DNA from: Seiridium cupressi
Lineage: Eukaryota; Ascomycota; Sordariomycetes; Amphisphaeriales; Sporocadaceae
NCBI GenBank assembly: GCA_036674765.1
Contig: JARVKI010000009.1
Span: forward strand, 1-64,000
DNA: 64,000 nt
Reading direction: 5' to 3'
Within the stretch, counting starts at the first letter, position 1. Every line of letters starts with the position of its first letter. The translations under genes and the position numbers were made by a program. The notes under the pieces were generated by a model, which ran no database searches, was not told the origin of the DNA, and worked only from the letters and a program-made list of their open reading frames with translations. Shown piece after piece: positions 48,128 through 59,693 of the stretch.

Positions 48128-48612
48128 TTGAATGTGGCTTTTCTCTCCTTTCACCCCCCAGGCTACCGAAGCAGACGCCTCGGTCAAGCTCTACGCGGGA
48201 CTCTGTTTGATGGATTGAACCTTCCAAACACGAAGGGACGGGGTAAACAAGTCCAGCTGGCAGCTGCGTCGTCCTCCTCACCCTCGTGACAGCATCGCAA
48301 CAGACGCGCGGAGACGGCCCTGCCCATTTCACACATCTATGGGGCAATTGAGATGAACCGTGTCCCGCCAGCTTCGATGTCTACAAGTCGAGAATCGACA
48401 CATCACGCGCCGAGTAGCTCAGACACCAACAGCATGAGGTGCCGAGACGCCCGTCAATCCATTATCTACACTGCGCCTGGCAGGTAATCCACATCATAAC
48501 TCGAGAGAGCACACCCTGGAGTAGCTAGCCGTGCGACTCATGCCCTAGACACCGATAGTAGACATATTTATCAGCACCCCATCAACACTGCCGCGCGTGG
48601 GCACACGCACAT

Positions 48613-48667
48613 GACGGACTCGTACGAGACCACCACCTTGACAGACTCGTACAAGAGCCAACACCTT
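48613..48667. repeat. Imperfect ~27-bp tandem duplication
   Basis: gacggactcgtacgagacca (48613 on) recurs as gacagactcgtacaagagcc (48640 on). The two units are 27 and 28 bp. They lie ~55-110 bp before the ATG of the Zn2Cys6 gene at 48721, so they may lie in its promoter or leader. Each unit contains the near-palindrome ctcgtacgag. Confidence 0.75.
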
Positions 48668-48720
48668 GAATCGCTTTCTCCCAGGCCCCTAAGGCCTCGC
48701 CGAATTAGGGGCAGGTCTGA

Positions 48721-51220
48721 ATGTCGCAGCCGCTGCGGCCGTTGCTTCCTGCAGCGGAGAGCTCTGGATCTCGCGCGAGTGGAAGCCCAGAATCACCAGG
48801 AGGTGGCCCGCGGCCTTCAAAGCGTGCCCCTACCAAGGCTGCTTGTGAAGCATGTCGCAAACGCAAGTCCAAGGTTGGTCACCGGATCCAATGTCCTACG
48901 CAAGTACCCTAGGCACGTCGCTCACGTTTCGAGCAGTGCAGTGCCGAGCGGCCTCGATGTAGCATCTGCATCGAGAGGAACACACCCTGCGAGTATAAGA
49001 CCTTACCAACAGAAACTCACCTGACAGCGCAAAAGCGCCGAATGACCACGCTTCAGTCGAGATGCGACACCTTTGAGGCACTATATCATATCATCAAAGC
49101 TAAAGAAGAAGATGAAGCAATCAACATCATGCAGCGCATCCGCGCCGGTACCGAAATCGAAACCATAGTGAAGGCAGTTCACGAAGGTGACCCTCTGCTG
49201 CAACTCTCTGTTCGCCCAGAGGTCCGATATCGATATGAGTTTCCATACAAAAGAAGAATGCCGCTTAGCTTACGCAGCAGCGCATGGTCAAATCCGTATC
49301 TAGCGTCAAACTTATACGAGAAAACTTATGGATCCGATCTGCGCGATGGAGCGGCAGAAGAGGTGGCGTCCAAACCGGGGATAGACGACCAGTGGAGGAT
49401 GTACCTGACACCATACCATGCTGTGGAATTACTAGATTCTAGATTGGTCTTGCTCGAGGTCGCGCGATGGACCAAGGTCCCTGCGAGTAATTCATTGCTC
49501 CGCGCGCTCCTCGAAATTTGTAAGTGCTCCCGAAGGAGACGTATGCCTTTTCATAAACCAAGGTAGTTGTTAGTCGCAATGTAGGGGATGGGACCTTGGA
49601 TATGATCATCAAGAATTTCGAAAGAACGACGGCTAATCTTGCATACAGACTTCGTCTTCGAATATCCATTCCATCCATTCTTTCACAAAGATTTGTTTCT
49701 TGACGACATGGTCAGTGGCCGGCAGAGATACTGTAGTCCGCTCCTGGTCAACGCTGTTCTGGCAGCTGCTTGGGTATGTAGACCCGCTTTATGTGGCTTG
49801 ACTGTGAACTGACCGTACAAAGCACGGCTACCACGCAATGCAAACACGCGCAGAACACTGGCGTCCAGACAATCTTGGATATCGGTTTCTCGCCGAGGCG
49901 CACCGACTCCTGGAGCGGGAGCAAGGGCTGGCCAAGATCACGACTGCTCAGGCGGCCTGCATTATGAATGTGACGCACTGGTTGAACGGTGTCGATGCGC
50001 TCGGCTGGTCCTTATTACAGAAGTCCGTCAACATGGCACAACAACTTAGCCTGTTCTCTCCGTCTCCCGAGTCCGATCCAATGTGGCAAAAAGCGGCTGC
50101 CATCACGTCTTGGAGTATTTTCAACTGGCAGGCGTACGTCCCGCTTCCACCCCTGATGACTACGAACTACGAAAGCTGACTCGTTCAGCTTGCAATGTTA
50201 TCACATGTTTCAGTCTCCGATACTTGCTGCGCCGCCTTCGCATGACCTACCAGACCCAGATCTTGACGCTAGTATTTACGGTGAGGTATATATCAAATAC
50301 CCAGGTAGCGAGCAGCAGCTTCGCATGAACAATGGCCATGTCTTTCGGGCTGTATCTGAATTCCGCTCAATATTGAATGCTGTAGCGTCGGAAGCCCACA
50401 GCGGCGGCGGGAAGAAGCTACCATCGGCAAGAGTTCATTACTACTGGCGAAGTATCGCTAATTGGTACGAGCGTCTGCCGACATGTTTGACATCTAAGAA
50501 TATCGCCCTGCCCAGTCATCTGAAGGTCCAGTGAGTGAAATTTGCCAGCCATTGGTATTGGAGACAGCTTGACTGATGCGAAATAGTATGCACATGCACG
50601 TTCTCCTCATCGGCATATTTGAGCCTTTCGAACACCTTTCGAGGTCCGTGCCTCCAGGAGATCCTCTAAACCCCGGAACGATAGTTGCACAGTCCAAGGC
50701 GAGTCTTGAAACTCTGGTGCGCCTATACTATCTGCGTCATGGGTTCGAGTCATACGACCCCACGATGGTACTGTTCGTATCCCTACTAGCATGGAGCTCT
50801 CTTCGAGACCACAGGAAAATGCAAGCAGAAAGAAACTCCCCACACATAGACGCCGTGCTATCAACGCTGGTGCTGTGTGCCAAGTCTCTGTGGGATCAGG
50901 GCAACAACTGTTTTCTCTCCGAGGTCATCTTTCGCCTCTTCAAGAGTTGTCTGCCCAGTAAAGACGAGGTACGCCTATTGCGAGAAGTGGTTGAAGCCGA
51001 CGAGGACGCTAGCAGAATCCGACTGATGATCCAGGAGGTCCGCTCGACATGGCCCGTCGGCATATTCAGCACGGCGGCTGCTAGTATAGAGGAGTCGAGG
51101 TTGAGCCGCTTTATCGCTTGGTGCGAGCAGACGCTGGAAGATCCGATGCAACGGTGGGCGTTTCGAAACTCTGATCCGCCTGAGAGCCCGGATGCTGCGT
51201 GGATTCGATATACGGACTGA
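48721..51220 (+). CDS. Zn2Cys6 (Gal4-type) transcription factor
   Basis: The 715-residue regulator has six exons: 48721-48873, 48937-49519, 49649-49773, 49823-50133, 50189-50530 and 50587-51220. The zinc cluster is CEACRKRKSK|CSAERPRCSICIERNTPC (~42-69). The first intron falls inside it, just before the third cysteine, and the region reads as a zinc cluster only after splicing. The linker is followed by LTAQKRRMTTLQSRC, then the regulatory domain: FVFEYPFHPFFHKDLFLDDM, AMQTRAEHWRPDNLGYRFLA, WLNGVDALGWSLLQKSVNMA and MWQKAAAITSWSIFNWQ. Such proteins are often annotated as nirA-like by similarity, but nothing here ties this one to nitrogen. A 27-bp tandem repeat lies just upstream. Targets are unknown. 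Confidence 0.9.
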
Positions 51221-51648
51221 ATTTGGTCATTGCTATTAATGATCACGAAAACGCTTACAGTAAATACACTTTACACGAGCAATACAATTCAAAATTCCTG
51301 TGATCATGTATGCATTGCATGTTTAACGAAACTGCCACTGTGGCCTGGCTGGTTCTGAGTTTACCACATGATCTCAGACCTGGGATCACAATTTCCAGCA
51401 GCAATGTGTTCTTCACATCATCAGATCTCGTCTCACTAGGAGTATCTCGGTAATAAGGCGAAATCGCATTAATGATTACTGAATACGTTTTTACTTTCCG
51501 ACCAGCTCGCCACGTCATGACAGCGTTGATCCCACATAGTTCAAACATTAGTTCCATAAACCAAGAGCCGCCTCCGAGGCTCGTCATCACATCCATTGCT
51601 CTTTGGAACCCATCACCAGCCAGCGTTCAACACCTAGACCACCACGAC
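51221..51648. other. Convergent 3' intergenic region
   Basis: About 430 bp between two convergent genes. No coding signal was seen. Confidence 0.45.
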
Positions 51649-52092
51649 TTATGGTAGGCTCTGAACAGGGTAGCTACGGTCTGGGCTGACCGTCGTGCCG
51701 TTGCCGAGCTCCGTGTCCTTGTACGCCGGGTACGCGATCAACTTGTTCGCATAGTCGATCACGCTGATGGTTGTGAACCCCTCGCCGGCTCCGAACTGTC
51801 CGCTCCAGCCGCTCGTGATGGTGTAAGCGCCGAAGACGGTGGGCCCGCCGTTGGCTTGCGAGGCCGGGGCGCTCGACGTCGCGTTGACGACGAAGACGGC
51901 CGGGATGGCGTCGTCCGAGCCCGTGTAGATGCCGAAAGACCACGAGCAAGTTGTGTCCTCGGCCGTGCAAGTCCGGGTCACGCCCTCGAGGGTCCACTCG
52001 TCCGCAGCGGCGGCGGAGACGGCCCTGGTGGTGGGTGCCGCCAAGGCGAGGGAGGAAGAGATGAGGGCAAGAGTGGCGGTGGTGAACTTCAT
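51649..52092 (-). CDS. Small secreted protein (147 aa)
   Basis: The protein is a single exon. It has a clear signal peptide (MKFTTATLALISSSLALAA) followed by APTTRAVSAAAADEWTLEG. The mature part has one Cys pair (TCTAEDTTCSWSFGIYTG) and conserved blocks SAPASQANGG and GAYTITSGWSGQFGAGEGFT. This pattern is shared by a widespread family of small secreted fungal proteins of unknown role, found in saprotrophs as well as pathogens. A TATA-like tctataaaag (52180-52189, read on the minus strand) lies ~90 bp before the ATG, suggesting strong regulated expression. Any effector role is unsupported. Confidence 0.85.
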   Translation of the reverse strand: MKFTTATLALISSSLALAAPTTRAVSAAAADEWTLEGVTRTCTAEDTTCSWSFGIYTGSDDAIPAVFVVNATSSAPASQANGGPTVFGAYTITSGWSGQFGAGEGFTTISVIDYANKLIAYPAYKDTELGNGTTVSPDRSYPVQSLP

Positions 52093-52179
52093 TTTTGCGT
52101 TCTGAATGTATTAAACTGAACAACGAGAGACTTGAGTAAGTAAACGAGTGATGGGTCTGCGTGCTGCTACTGCCTGGCT

Positions 52180-52189
52180 CTTTTATAGA
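52180..52189 (-). promoter_or_regulatory. TATA-like element of the small secreted protein gene
   Basis: On the minus strand this reads tctataaaag, about 90 bp upstream of the ATG at 52092. The spacing is normal for a fungal TATA box. Confidence 0.5.
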
Positions 52190-53576
52190 CGGTGCGGAAT
52201 TGATGCTCGATGCCACTTCCATCCCTTGACTTTCACCGACCGCGGATCATGATGTTATATACTCCTCCCTTCTCGACCCCACTACGCAATTGCTTCAGCA
52301 CAATAAGCAAGGGCGCAAGGCACAAAAAATCGAACAGGCCATCCTGCGAAGCTCAAGCGTCACTAAACAAGTCACTGGCATTCTCGTATTCCCAAGAGCC
52401 ATTGCAACGCTGCGAGATGCCGGAACTCTGAGGTTTAGACGTCTTCGTCGACTGATCACGCGCGGCACCTTCCTAGAGGATGCATTCAAAATACCCAGGG
52501 TGCCATTGCGGCGCGTGCATCCCCCCACTGTCCACTCATATTCCTTTCCAGCAGCTGGGGAGTTCTGATCATAGGGACGACTGACAAACAGGATCGTCGC
52601 CCGCCAAGCTTCGTATTCCATATGAACCTGCAGCTTTCCCCACATCCACAGTACTGCTGGGCAACTGCACTGGTATACTAACAGGAGCAATTGGCTTATA
52701 TAGCGCACGGGATATAGATTTGGAGGACAACCGCATTGCGGGGCCTGTCGCAGCTGCGGGATCGACCGGCTGGCTGCGTAGAGCTTAAGTAACATAACCT
52801 GCCAGGAAGCAGGCTGGCTCATTGATGGATCATCCAGACGGTCAAAAGCATCGCCATGTGCATTGCAGTGTGCATGTTTGTGTGGTCGTGAAACGCGCCT
52901 GGAATGAGGCGGCCCTGCGTCGATCCGCTGCGCATTCCCTAATCTAGACTCCAATAGAGCTCTAGAGCCGTCTGGCTTTCGGTCAGCCAGCAAACATCGT
53001 TGCACAACGAAGCGGACCTTGAACGTGCCGCTCATCGGTATGCTGATGTGCATGGGAACTTTGAACAACGGGGTCAGGTGAAGCCTTTCGTTGTTAATTG
53101 ATCAGCGTTGAATGTCCAAGACCTGTCTTCTCAACCCAAAACATGTGGCGATCCCGTCCTGGCCAGTTTCGACCACGGAATATACGCTCCGTTCGATCAT
53201 CGTTCTTTTTTGAGTCGCGAACTGAACCTTTTCTTTGAAATGATGTCCACATACCTCAAATGGCGGACGTGGCGAAACTAATCAGGCGTATTGTCACTCT
53301 CCGGCATATTTGTGCCGAGCCCGGCCAGCAATACTTGGCGATGATCCAAACCTCATTATTGAATCGACGGCACACAGAATGAAGATTCATTGCTGACAGG
53401 GTTTCAGTTCTCGGCGTAAATGCAGAGTAAAAAAGTCTAGTAGGGTATACTGCGTTGCCGCCCGGGAGGTGGTTTGTCCTCAAGGACATGACGACTATCC
53501 TTGCCATCCCAATGAGACCCCAACATAATCATGGCCAAGCCGTGGACCGAGTCATGACATCATGAGTGCCTTGTTA
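52190..53576. other. Gene-free interval
   Basis: About 1.4 kb. The 257-codon minus-strand frame at 52295-53068 has no recognisable domain, no hydrophobic pattern and an unusual Cys/Arg-rich composition. I consider it chance. Confidence 0.4.
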
Positions 53577-54881
53577 TCACCATGCGCGATAATGTCCCTC
53601 GCTCAGCTCAACCGCAAAGTCATCGTCGAATATGAACTTGACTGCATCGTTATGCCGACCCCCACCATAGGATATACTGCGTTTCGAGAACTTTTCGTGA
53701 TATATATCAAACTCATAAAGCTGGTAGCTTTTGCTTGGTTGGTTCCACACGTGGGTGAGTGGTATAAATCCTTCGAGAGAGCTGCTCACGCATTCAGCTG
53801 AGGACCAGTTCATTTCAACATCACGGTTGAAAGTTTCAACGTGACTGTTGCCAATGAACTTGTGTATTATGAATCTCAGGGTGCTCGGCGAATTCCTATA
53901 CACTTGGCGCGCGAAAATGACATTCTCCAGATGTGGATGGACAAAGGCCTTGGGAAACTGATTTGACACGCGAGGGCCTTGAGGGACTGGTAGAGTTATT
54001 GGCAGTAAGGAGCCGCCCACCTTCCACATATATATCTCCTTACTCGTGATTATGGCAACGCGGTCCCCAAATGTAGTGCATTGTGTGGGCAAGCTGGGCA
54101 AGGTCTTCCGTTCGGACCTGCTAGTCTCGATATCCCAGGCGAAAATGTGTCTATTCATGACAGCGACGACAAGCTTGTTTCCAATGGCCGCTAGCATCAT
54201 CTCCGGTCCCATGAGCCTGCCGCCAGGAAGAGTGAGGATCTTTCTCAATTTGGTCCGTAGATCATCGACCACCAGAGTGTGGGTTTCTCGCTGCCACGCT
54301 ATCCGGCCATGACCGTACACTGCTCTGCGGTTGGAGGGAAGATTAGGAACAGGAAATTGGGAATATTCCTGGCCATCCAGCGTAAACTCGGTCTCGGCAC
54401 TCCAGACGTAATTTTTATCAAATGCACGAGGTTTTTCTTGAGCCGAACGATCCATGTGTGATAATCTCTTCCGGAGATGGCGTAGGAAATTTCGACGTAA
54501 GTCAAGCCGAGTGCTCTCATCCTGGACGCGTTCTCGCGACGGTATCCAGGTAAGCTGGGGGAAAAGTCGGTCAGCGAGGCTGAAGATTATCCGATGGTTC
54601 ATGAACAACGCATTCCAGCCGCGCGAGACCATCAAGCAGGAGGAAATATCCCTAACGCTGAGAAAACTGGTAATCAGAAGGATGAGCTCCACGGGCAGAT
54701 GGCGAACAATGTCTTTTTGCAGCGTGACCCTTGATAGAAGTTCCTTGAGCAGGCGGCATTCATTGACATCAAGACAGCCTTGTTGCACGAAGGATACTAA
54801 TGAGGCTTTCCGAGCTTGGCGGTCAGGTTCACCATTCGATAGTCTGAACCCGTCCAGGGCTCGACTGATAGTGTCTTCCAT
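53577..54881 (-). CDS. F-box protein
   Basis: The single-exon protein has 434 residues. An F-box lies at about 59-100 (VRHLPVELILLITSFLSVRD, then SSCLMVSRGWNALF), the segment that binds Skp1 in SCF ubiquitin ligases. The remainder looks like a beta-propeller-type substrate region: AVYGHGRIAWQRETHTLVVD, KLVVAVMNRHIFAWDIETSR and IITSKEIYMWKVGG repeat a strand-turn-strand pattern, but no perfect WD40 repeats are visible. This layout is common in filamentous fungi. The target is unknown. It is divergent from the MCH1-like transporter at 55883. Confidence 0.85.
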   Translation of the reverse strand: MEDTISRALDGFRLSNGEPDRQARKASLVSFVQQGCLDVNECRLLKELLSRVTLQKDIVRHLPVELILLITSFLSVRDISSCLMVSRGWNALFMNHRIIFSLADRLFPQLTWIPSRERVQDESTRLDLRRNFLRHLRKRLSHMDRSAQEKPRAFDKNYVWSAETEFTLDGQEYSQFPVPNLPSNRRAVYGHGRIAWQRETHTLVVDDLRTKLRKILTLPGGRLMGPEMMLAAIGNKLVVAVMNRHIFAWDIETSRSERKTLPSLPTQCTTFGDRVAIITSKEIYMWKVGGSLLPITLPVPQGPRVSNQFPKAFVHPHLENVIFARQVYRNSPSTLRFIIHKFIGNSHVETFNRDVEMNWSSAECVSSSLEGFIPLTHVWNQPSKSYQLYEFDIYHEKFSKRSISYGGGRHNDAVKFIFDDDFAVELSEGHYRAW

Positions 54882-55882
54882 GGTGATGGATCTTGTAGGT
54901 CATGTCTAATGAGGTATATTAGTCAGAGGAGAAAGGGGCTTGTAGAGCGGTTCTCACCAATTCATCATGCTTCGATCCTGAGAAAGTCCCGCACACCGAG
55001 AAGTCTGCTCGTCCCGAATGTGTACCGTGGAACAGGCGAGGCAAGACATGACCATGCAATGACTTTCATAGCTGCACAACACTGATCGTTTTGACAGCGG
55101 CTGGAAACCGCCAATGCAACAACTAGGTGTGGCTGTTGGATATCTAATGGGCACCTTTTGAGGGGTTGCGGGCAATGCGATTTAGTGTAGGCGGCCCAAA
55201 CCAGCACCACTAATCTATCGTTATTCCCTGATGGACCTGGTGGTATTTAGCGGAGTTTAGTGCGCGGCGTGCTCCCCCAGGTGCCTCGCATCAGGTGGCG
55301 TCGACACTCCGTTTAGCCACAACCAACCGTCGGGTGGACCTACAATGTCTTGCACTGGCCACTTTGACTCAACACGTCTCAATAAGCTTGGTGTCAGAGC
55401 TGTTGATGACTACTATTTTGTATATTCGGCCAAGACTGATTTTGATAAGCCGTCTCTCAAGAGAGCCACTTTCCTATCTCGGTCTTCCTGTCGACGCTGT
55501 GTTTTGTAGGATCATACGCGTCAGAGGTGCCCTAGCGCTATGGTCGTGTCAAAGTGCGCTAGGAGGGGCTCAACGATGATATGAGCAATTGCGACGTCGG
55601 AAAGGTGGGCACGATCGTCAGCAGACTGCCATATTCTTCTGGAATTGGCTAGCACATCATCTAGATCATCACCAGCCTCCAGAGACCTGGGGGCTCTACA
55701 TACAACATGGCCTTTTGAGCTCCGTCCATTCTTGTCTTCATCCTTCATTTCCATTCTCCTGTTCATCATCATCATATTGCATCTTGATCTACTTCTAACG
55801 CGACGAACGCTGCCATCACGTCGTCCCCCATCCGATATATCCGATCTCATTCCGGCTGGTGATCCGCCCAACTCGGGTCATC
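54882..55882. promoter_or_regulatory. Divergent promoter, F-box / MCH1-like transporter
   Basis: A ~1-kb region with both promoters. A CT-rich leader-like tract (about 55730-55860) precedes the transporter ATG. No coding exon was recognised. Confidence 0.5.
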
Positions 55883-57613
55883 ATGGCTTCGCAATCCGAA
55901 TCCGACCAGACGCGGGTGCCGCTGCTGCGATCTGACTCGACGTCTACCCTCGGTCCCCTCAGCTCGACGAGCTCCCTGCGCGATGTGTCGCCCGATCCGA
56001 AGCGCCGGCGCAAGACTCGGTTCCTGCAGATTGCCTCGTTCGCATCTGCCGTCTTTTCGGCTTTCTGTGTCGGAACTGTCAGCGTATTCTCTCTGTACGC
56101 CCCGAGATTTCAGCAGCGGCTGTACTTTACACAATTTGAGATCAATGGGATAGCCAGTGCCATGAGCATCGCGTTGTACATCCTGGTACCGCTGGCTGGC
56201 TATCTCTGCGACCGCGTTGGGCCCGGGCCGCTGTCCCTCTCGGCAGCGGTACTACTTACAGGCGGTTACGGATTGGCTGCTTTTCTATTTCACAAGGGCG
56301 AGGTTTCACTGCGGACGATCGAGGCCTATGATAGCCATAAACTGTTTCCCTTCATGGTTCTGGCGTTCGTTTTTATAGGCGCTGGTACATCATTCATGTA
56401 CCTCAGTGCTATTACAACATGCGCCAAAAACTTTGGCAAGGGCAAGCACCGCGGTCTCATGATGGCGGCCCCTTTGACATCGATTGGATTAGGCGGAATT
56501 CTCGTCAGCCAGTTCGGCAGTCATGCTCTCTACGAACAGCTGCCAGATGGGACTAGAGGTGAAGTCAACGTCTTCCACTTTTTTGTCTTCTTGGCCATCC
56601 TTCTCGGCATTGCTGGTTTATTTGGCGGCTTTGCCTTGCGTGTTATCGACGAGGATGCCCTCATCGACGGCGCCGTGGAGGAGCTCGAGAGGAGTGGTTT
56701 CCTTGAAAGTAGCGAAATCTTCCGCAGATCAGGCCGTGGATATGTGCCTGTCACTGGTACTTCCGAGGACATGGAGAGTGCCGGAATCCTTGATCCGACC
56801 AAGGACGACGAGGACGAATCCAATGCACTGCTCAAGAAGCAGTGGCTTCTCAACGCCGAAACTCGGAAGTTCCTCACAGATCATACAATGTGGTCTTTTG
56901 CTGTTGGGTTCTGGCTCATCATCGGTCCCGGCGAAGCATTCATAAACAATTTGGGCACTATCATCGGCACGCTTAACTCTCCAGGAGTCCCCGGCAATCA
57001 CACTTCGGCGGCAACGCATGTCTCGATTCTTGCCGCAACGAGCACTGCTGCACGGTTGCTCACGGGATCTCTCAGCGATCTTATATCTCCCAGTCCACAA
57101 ACTCAACACCCTCAGACAGGCCTGAGCTCATCAGGAACGCTGCCTCAGCGAAGGTTTTCTATCTCACGTATCACTCTACTCGTTGTCTCCGGGTTTTTCA
57201 TGTCAATCGGGACGCTCGTACAAGCTTCCGGCGCCGTTCAAGGTCATGGGGAACGATTCTGGCTGGTCTCTGGCCTCGTCGGCTTCGGGTATGGTGCCTT
57301 CTTCAGTCTAGCCCCTATTGTCGTTACCATCATCTGGGGTGTGGAGAATTTTGGCACAAATTTTGGAATTATTGCCGTCTCGCCTGCCATCGGGTCAACA
57401 ATGTGGGGTTTGATCTATTCTACCGAGTACCAGAACGGCGCGAAGAATTCACCTCTCCTCGCTGGTGGTGCCGAGGATGTCTTCTGCTACGGCAGACAAT
57501 GTTACTCAGCAACTTTCTGGGCAATGACAGTGAGCATCTGGCTAGGCTGCAGTTTGTTCCTGTGGGCATGGAAAGGACGAGATGGATGGGTGAAGAGAGG
57601 TTTCGTTATATGA
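55883..57613 (+). CDS. MCH1: MCH1-like MFS transporter
   Basis: The single-exon protein has 576 residues. The ATG at 55883 is used; the frame extends upstream only through a non-ATG codon. It has an N-terminal polar tail (PLLRSDSTSTLGPLSSTSSL), then TM1 ASFASAVFSAFCVGTVSVFS, YAPRFQQRLYFTQFEINGIA and GYLCDRVGPGPLS. A long polar loop between the two halves contains FRRSGRGYVPVTGTSEDMES. The second half has SFAVGFWLIIGPGEAFINNL and GFGYGAFFSLAPIVVTIIWG. This pattern matches fungal Mch1, a monocarboxylate-transporter-like MFS protein; yeast Mch1 lies in the vacuolar membrane and its substrate is not established. The full set of about twelve membrane segments is present. Confidence 0.9.
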   Translation: MASQSESDQTRVPLLRSDSTSTLGPLSSTSSLRDVSPDPKRRRKTRFLQIASFASAVFSAFCVGTVSVFSLYAPRFQQRLYFTQFEINGIASAMSIALYILVPLAGYLCDRVGPGPLSLSAAVLLTGGYGLAAFLFHKGEVSLRTIEAYDSHKLFPFMVLAFVFIGAGTSFMYLSAITTCAKNFGKGKHRGLMMAAPLTSIGLGGILVSQFGSHALYEQLPDGTRGEVNVFHFFVFLAILLGIAGLFGGFALRVIDEDALIDGAVEELERSGFLESSEIFRRSGRGYVPVTGTSEDMESAGILDPTKDDEDESNALLKKQWLLNAETRKFLTDHTMWSFAVGFWLIIGPGEAFINNLGTIIGTLNSPGVPGNHTSAATHVSILAATSTAARLLTGSLSDLISPSPQTQHPQTGLSSSGTLPQRRFSISRITLLVVSGFFMSIGTLVQASGAVQGHGERFWLVSGLVGFGYGAFFSLAPIVVTIIWGVENFGTNFGIIAVSPAIGSTMWGLIYSTEYQNGAKNSPLLAGGAEDVFCYGRQCYSATFWAMTVSIWLGCSLFLWAWKGRDGWVKRGFVI

Positions 57614-59693
57614 GGTCGTATACCCCTCTTTAAACGCGATTTGGCTGGCATTTAAGAACTATACTTGGAAAACCAATGTGCATTCCCTTGTTTGATGCTG
57701 CATTGCTTCGAGATGAACAAATATGAACCCCAGGTGAACATAGTTTCAACAGGCGGCTATTGATCAGATAAGACGGTAAGACGGTGCTGCAAACCGCCGA
57801 ATTGGCTGTCTGCTATAATGGAACTATGGCAGACCATGGCAAGAGTAAGACTGGTACGTGGCCGGAGGGCTTTCAAACTCCACAGCCTACCACATTTCCG
57901 AATATTCATCTGAACACTTATCTGGTAGTGGTCGGTAACCCGTATTCGATATGCATCAAAATTGCAAAGTCTGGCGGTCAGTGCACATCGACTTGCTCGA
58001 AAGGGTCAACAGGCAGATACTGCAAGTGGCAGTCGGAACCCCCAATCGAATTGCGATTCGCTGGCGAATATCCATGCGATAGCACAATGCCTGCCGGGCG
58101 TTTACTGCGCAATCTGTCCCCACATGTGATGTGAAGCTGGCGGAAGAAGCCGTTCGCTTGATAGATGTGGCTTCCATCCCAAGATTTTAACGGCCGGTAT
58201 TACCTCGAAGGAAAGTGCATGGGTACCGAAGTATACTTGGCTACATCGCCAAGTGAGCAACCTCTTCTGCAGGGGCTGAGATCGTCGATCCCGTATCCGG
58301 GTATTGTTGCAACCAAACATTCAAGACGTCGTCGGTATTGCAGATGTCCAAGTCTAATATGGAAGACAGCAGGTCGAACATGTGAAAAGACATATTATAA
58401 GTGAATGCCACTGCAATCGGGCAAAGGCTCAACGTGTGGTGGGTGGGAGTAAATCATTATTCGTACTCAAAGTGGTTGGGGTTGGCCGCCCGGTGTAGCC
58501 TCATCTCAACGGTTTCGGAAGAAATAACACGCACCGAGGTCTCACAGGATGGTCTACGAGCCAAATCCTGTATGGCATAGCCAAGGCGAAGACGAAGACG
58601 ACAACGAAGCTGGCAGAGGCCAATATGGCCTGAGCAAAGTGCCGCGGTCACGATAACGGGATATGTATACAGCGTCCGCATTATACCCCTAGTGGTTTCC
58701 CCGCGCGGATCTTAATTTGCCAACCAAAGGCTGCAAGAACACGGAGTTCCAATACCCAACCCAGAGTACCCACTACGAATCTGGGGATTGTGGGGGAATT
58801 GACGATGACGACGGAACTGCCGGCTCGTCTATTGGCCTATTTTTGACCACAGATCAGCAGTAGCTTGCTTCTATTGTTCCCCTCCTTCCGCCATCGTCCA
58901 CCAACCAGCTTCCACTTCGGCCAACTAACATCATCCTCCTATCTCTATTTGTGTAGCTCTTGCTACTATCATCCACACACACTTCTTCAGACAGCCCAAC
59001 GGTCGTTATCCGCACCTGCGTCGGTCACACCCACCCCCTCCCCCATCGAGGCAGTCTACCAGTTGGCGCCAATGTCGACTTGCATTAGTACGCAGAGATC
59101 TTGTGACCCCACGATATAGCTGCCTCGGTCTCGAGACTGTAGAGGCGGTGCAAAAGCCAGGAATTTTTCATGTGCTGAGCAAGATGGGCACAACTAGTCA
59201 GCGACCTAAGCGGGTCTGCTTATACCGGGCGCTATAGTTCCCCGTGGGGAAGCGAACACCATGGCCTTGACATCCTTGATGCCGCGGGCCCAGGTAGCAC
59301 AAGTTCAGGTTCGCCAGGAACGCGCAGAGGAACACTGCCGCAAAAGGGAAATCCGTGCGCATCGTAGGGTCGTATTCCCACGATATGCTCTATGTATGTA
59401 CTCGCTGTTGATCAGCTGAAAGTCGCTAACCCTGGGAGCCAGCCGAGGCCTATCGCGATCTGCTTGCACCCCAGGTTTTACAGCTGCTTGGCGGTGAATG
59501 ATAAACCCCAGGAGGACACGGATATCGTCAAAACGAGGCTATAAAGACCAGGAGGCATTCCCGTCTCTACGTGTCATCGTTTCTGGGACAAGCACGCCGA
59601 GGATTTGGACTTGAGTCGCCCAAGAGACCCTTCTGACGGCCGAAATCCCATGCTAGCATTTGTTTGCAACTCTTGTTTAATTCCGCTAGCAAG
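57614..59693. other. Gene-poor interval with a leader-like CT tract
   Basis: About 2.1 kb. A pyrimidine-rich stretch at 58865-59060 looks like a fungal promoter/leader but is followed only by a 15-codon frame. On the minus strand, 59230-59400 has a short open stretch with a plausible hydrophobic segment (DFPFAAVFLCAFLANLNLCY), perhaps a remnant exon. A TATA-like ctataaag (59539-59546) lies ~150 bp before the esterase ATG. Confidence 0.4.

Larger units (their letters stand above)
46265..48720. other. Gene-poor interval with an inverted repeat and poly-C
   Basis: About 2.5 kb without a supportable gene. Overlapping open frames on both strands (46536-46781, 47028-47694, 48028-48347) reflect GC-rich sequence rather than domains. 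Listed separately are a perfect inverted repeat (46761-46811), a C21 run (48107-48127) and an imperfect tandem repeat (48613-48667). Confidence 0.5.

Noticed and set aside
52295..53068. 257-codon open frame on the minus strand
   Set aside because: No domain, signal peptide or membrane pattern; composition looks like read-through of non-coding DNA; no supporting splice partners.
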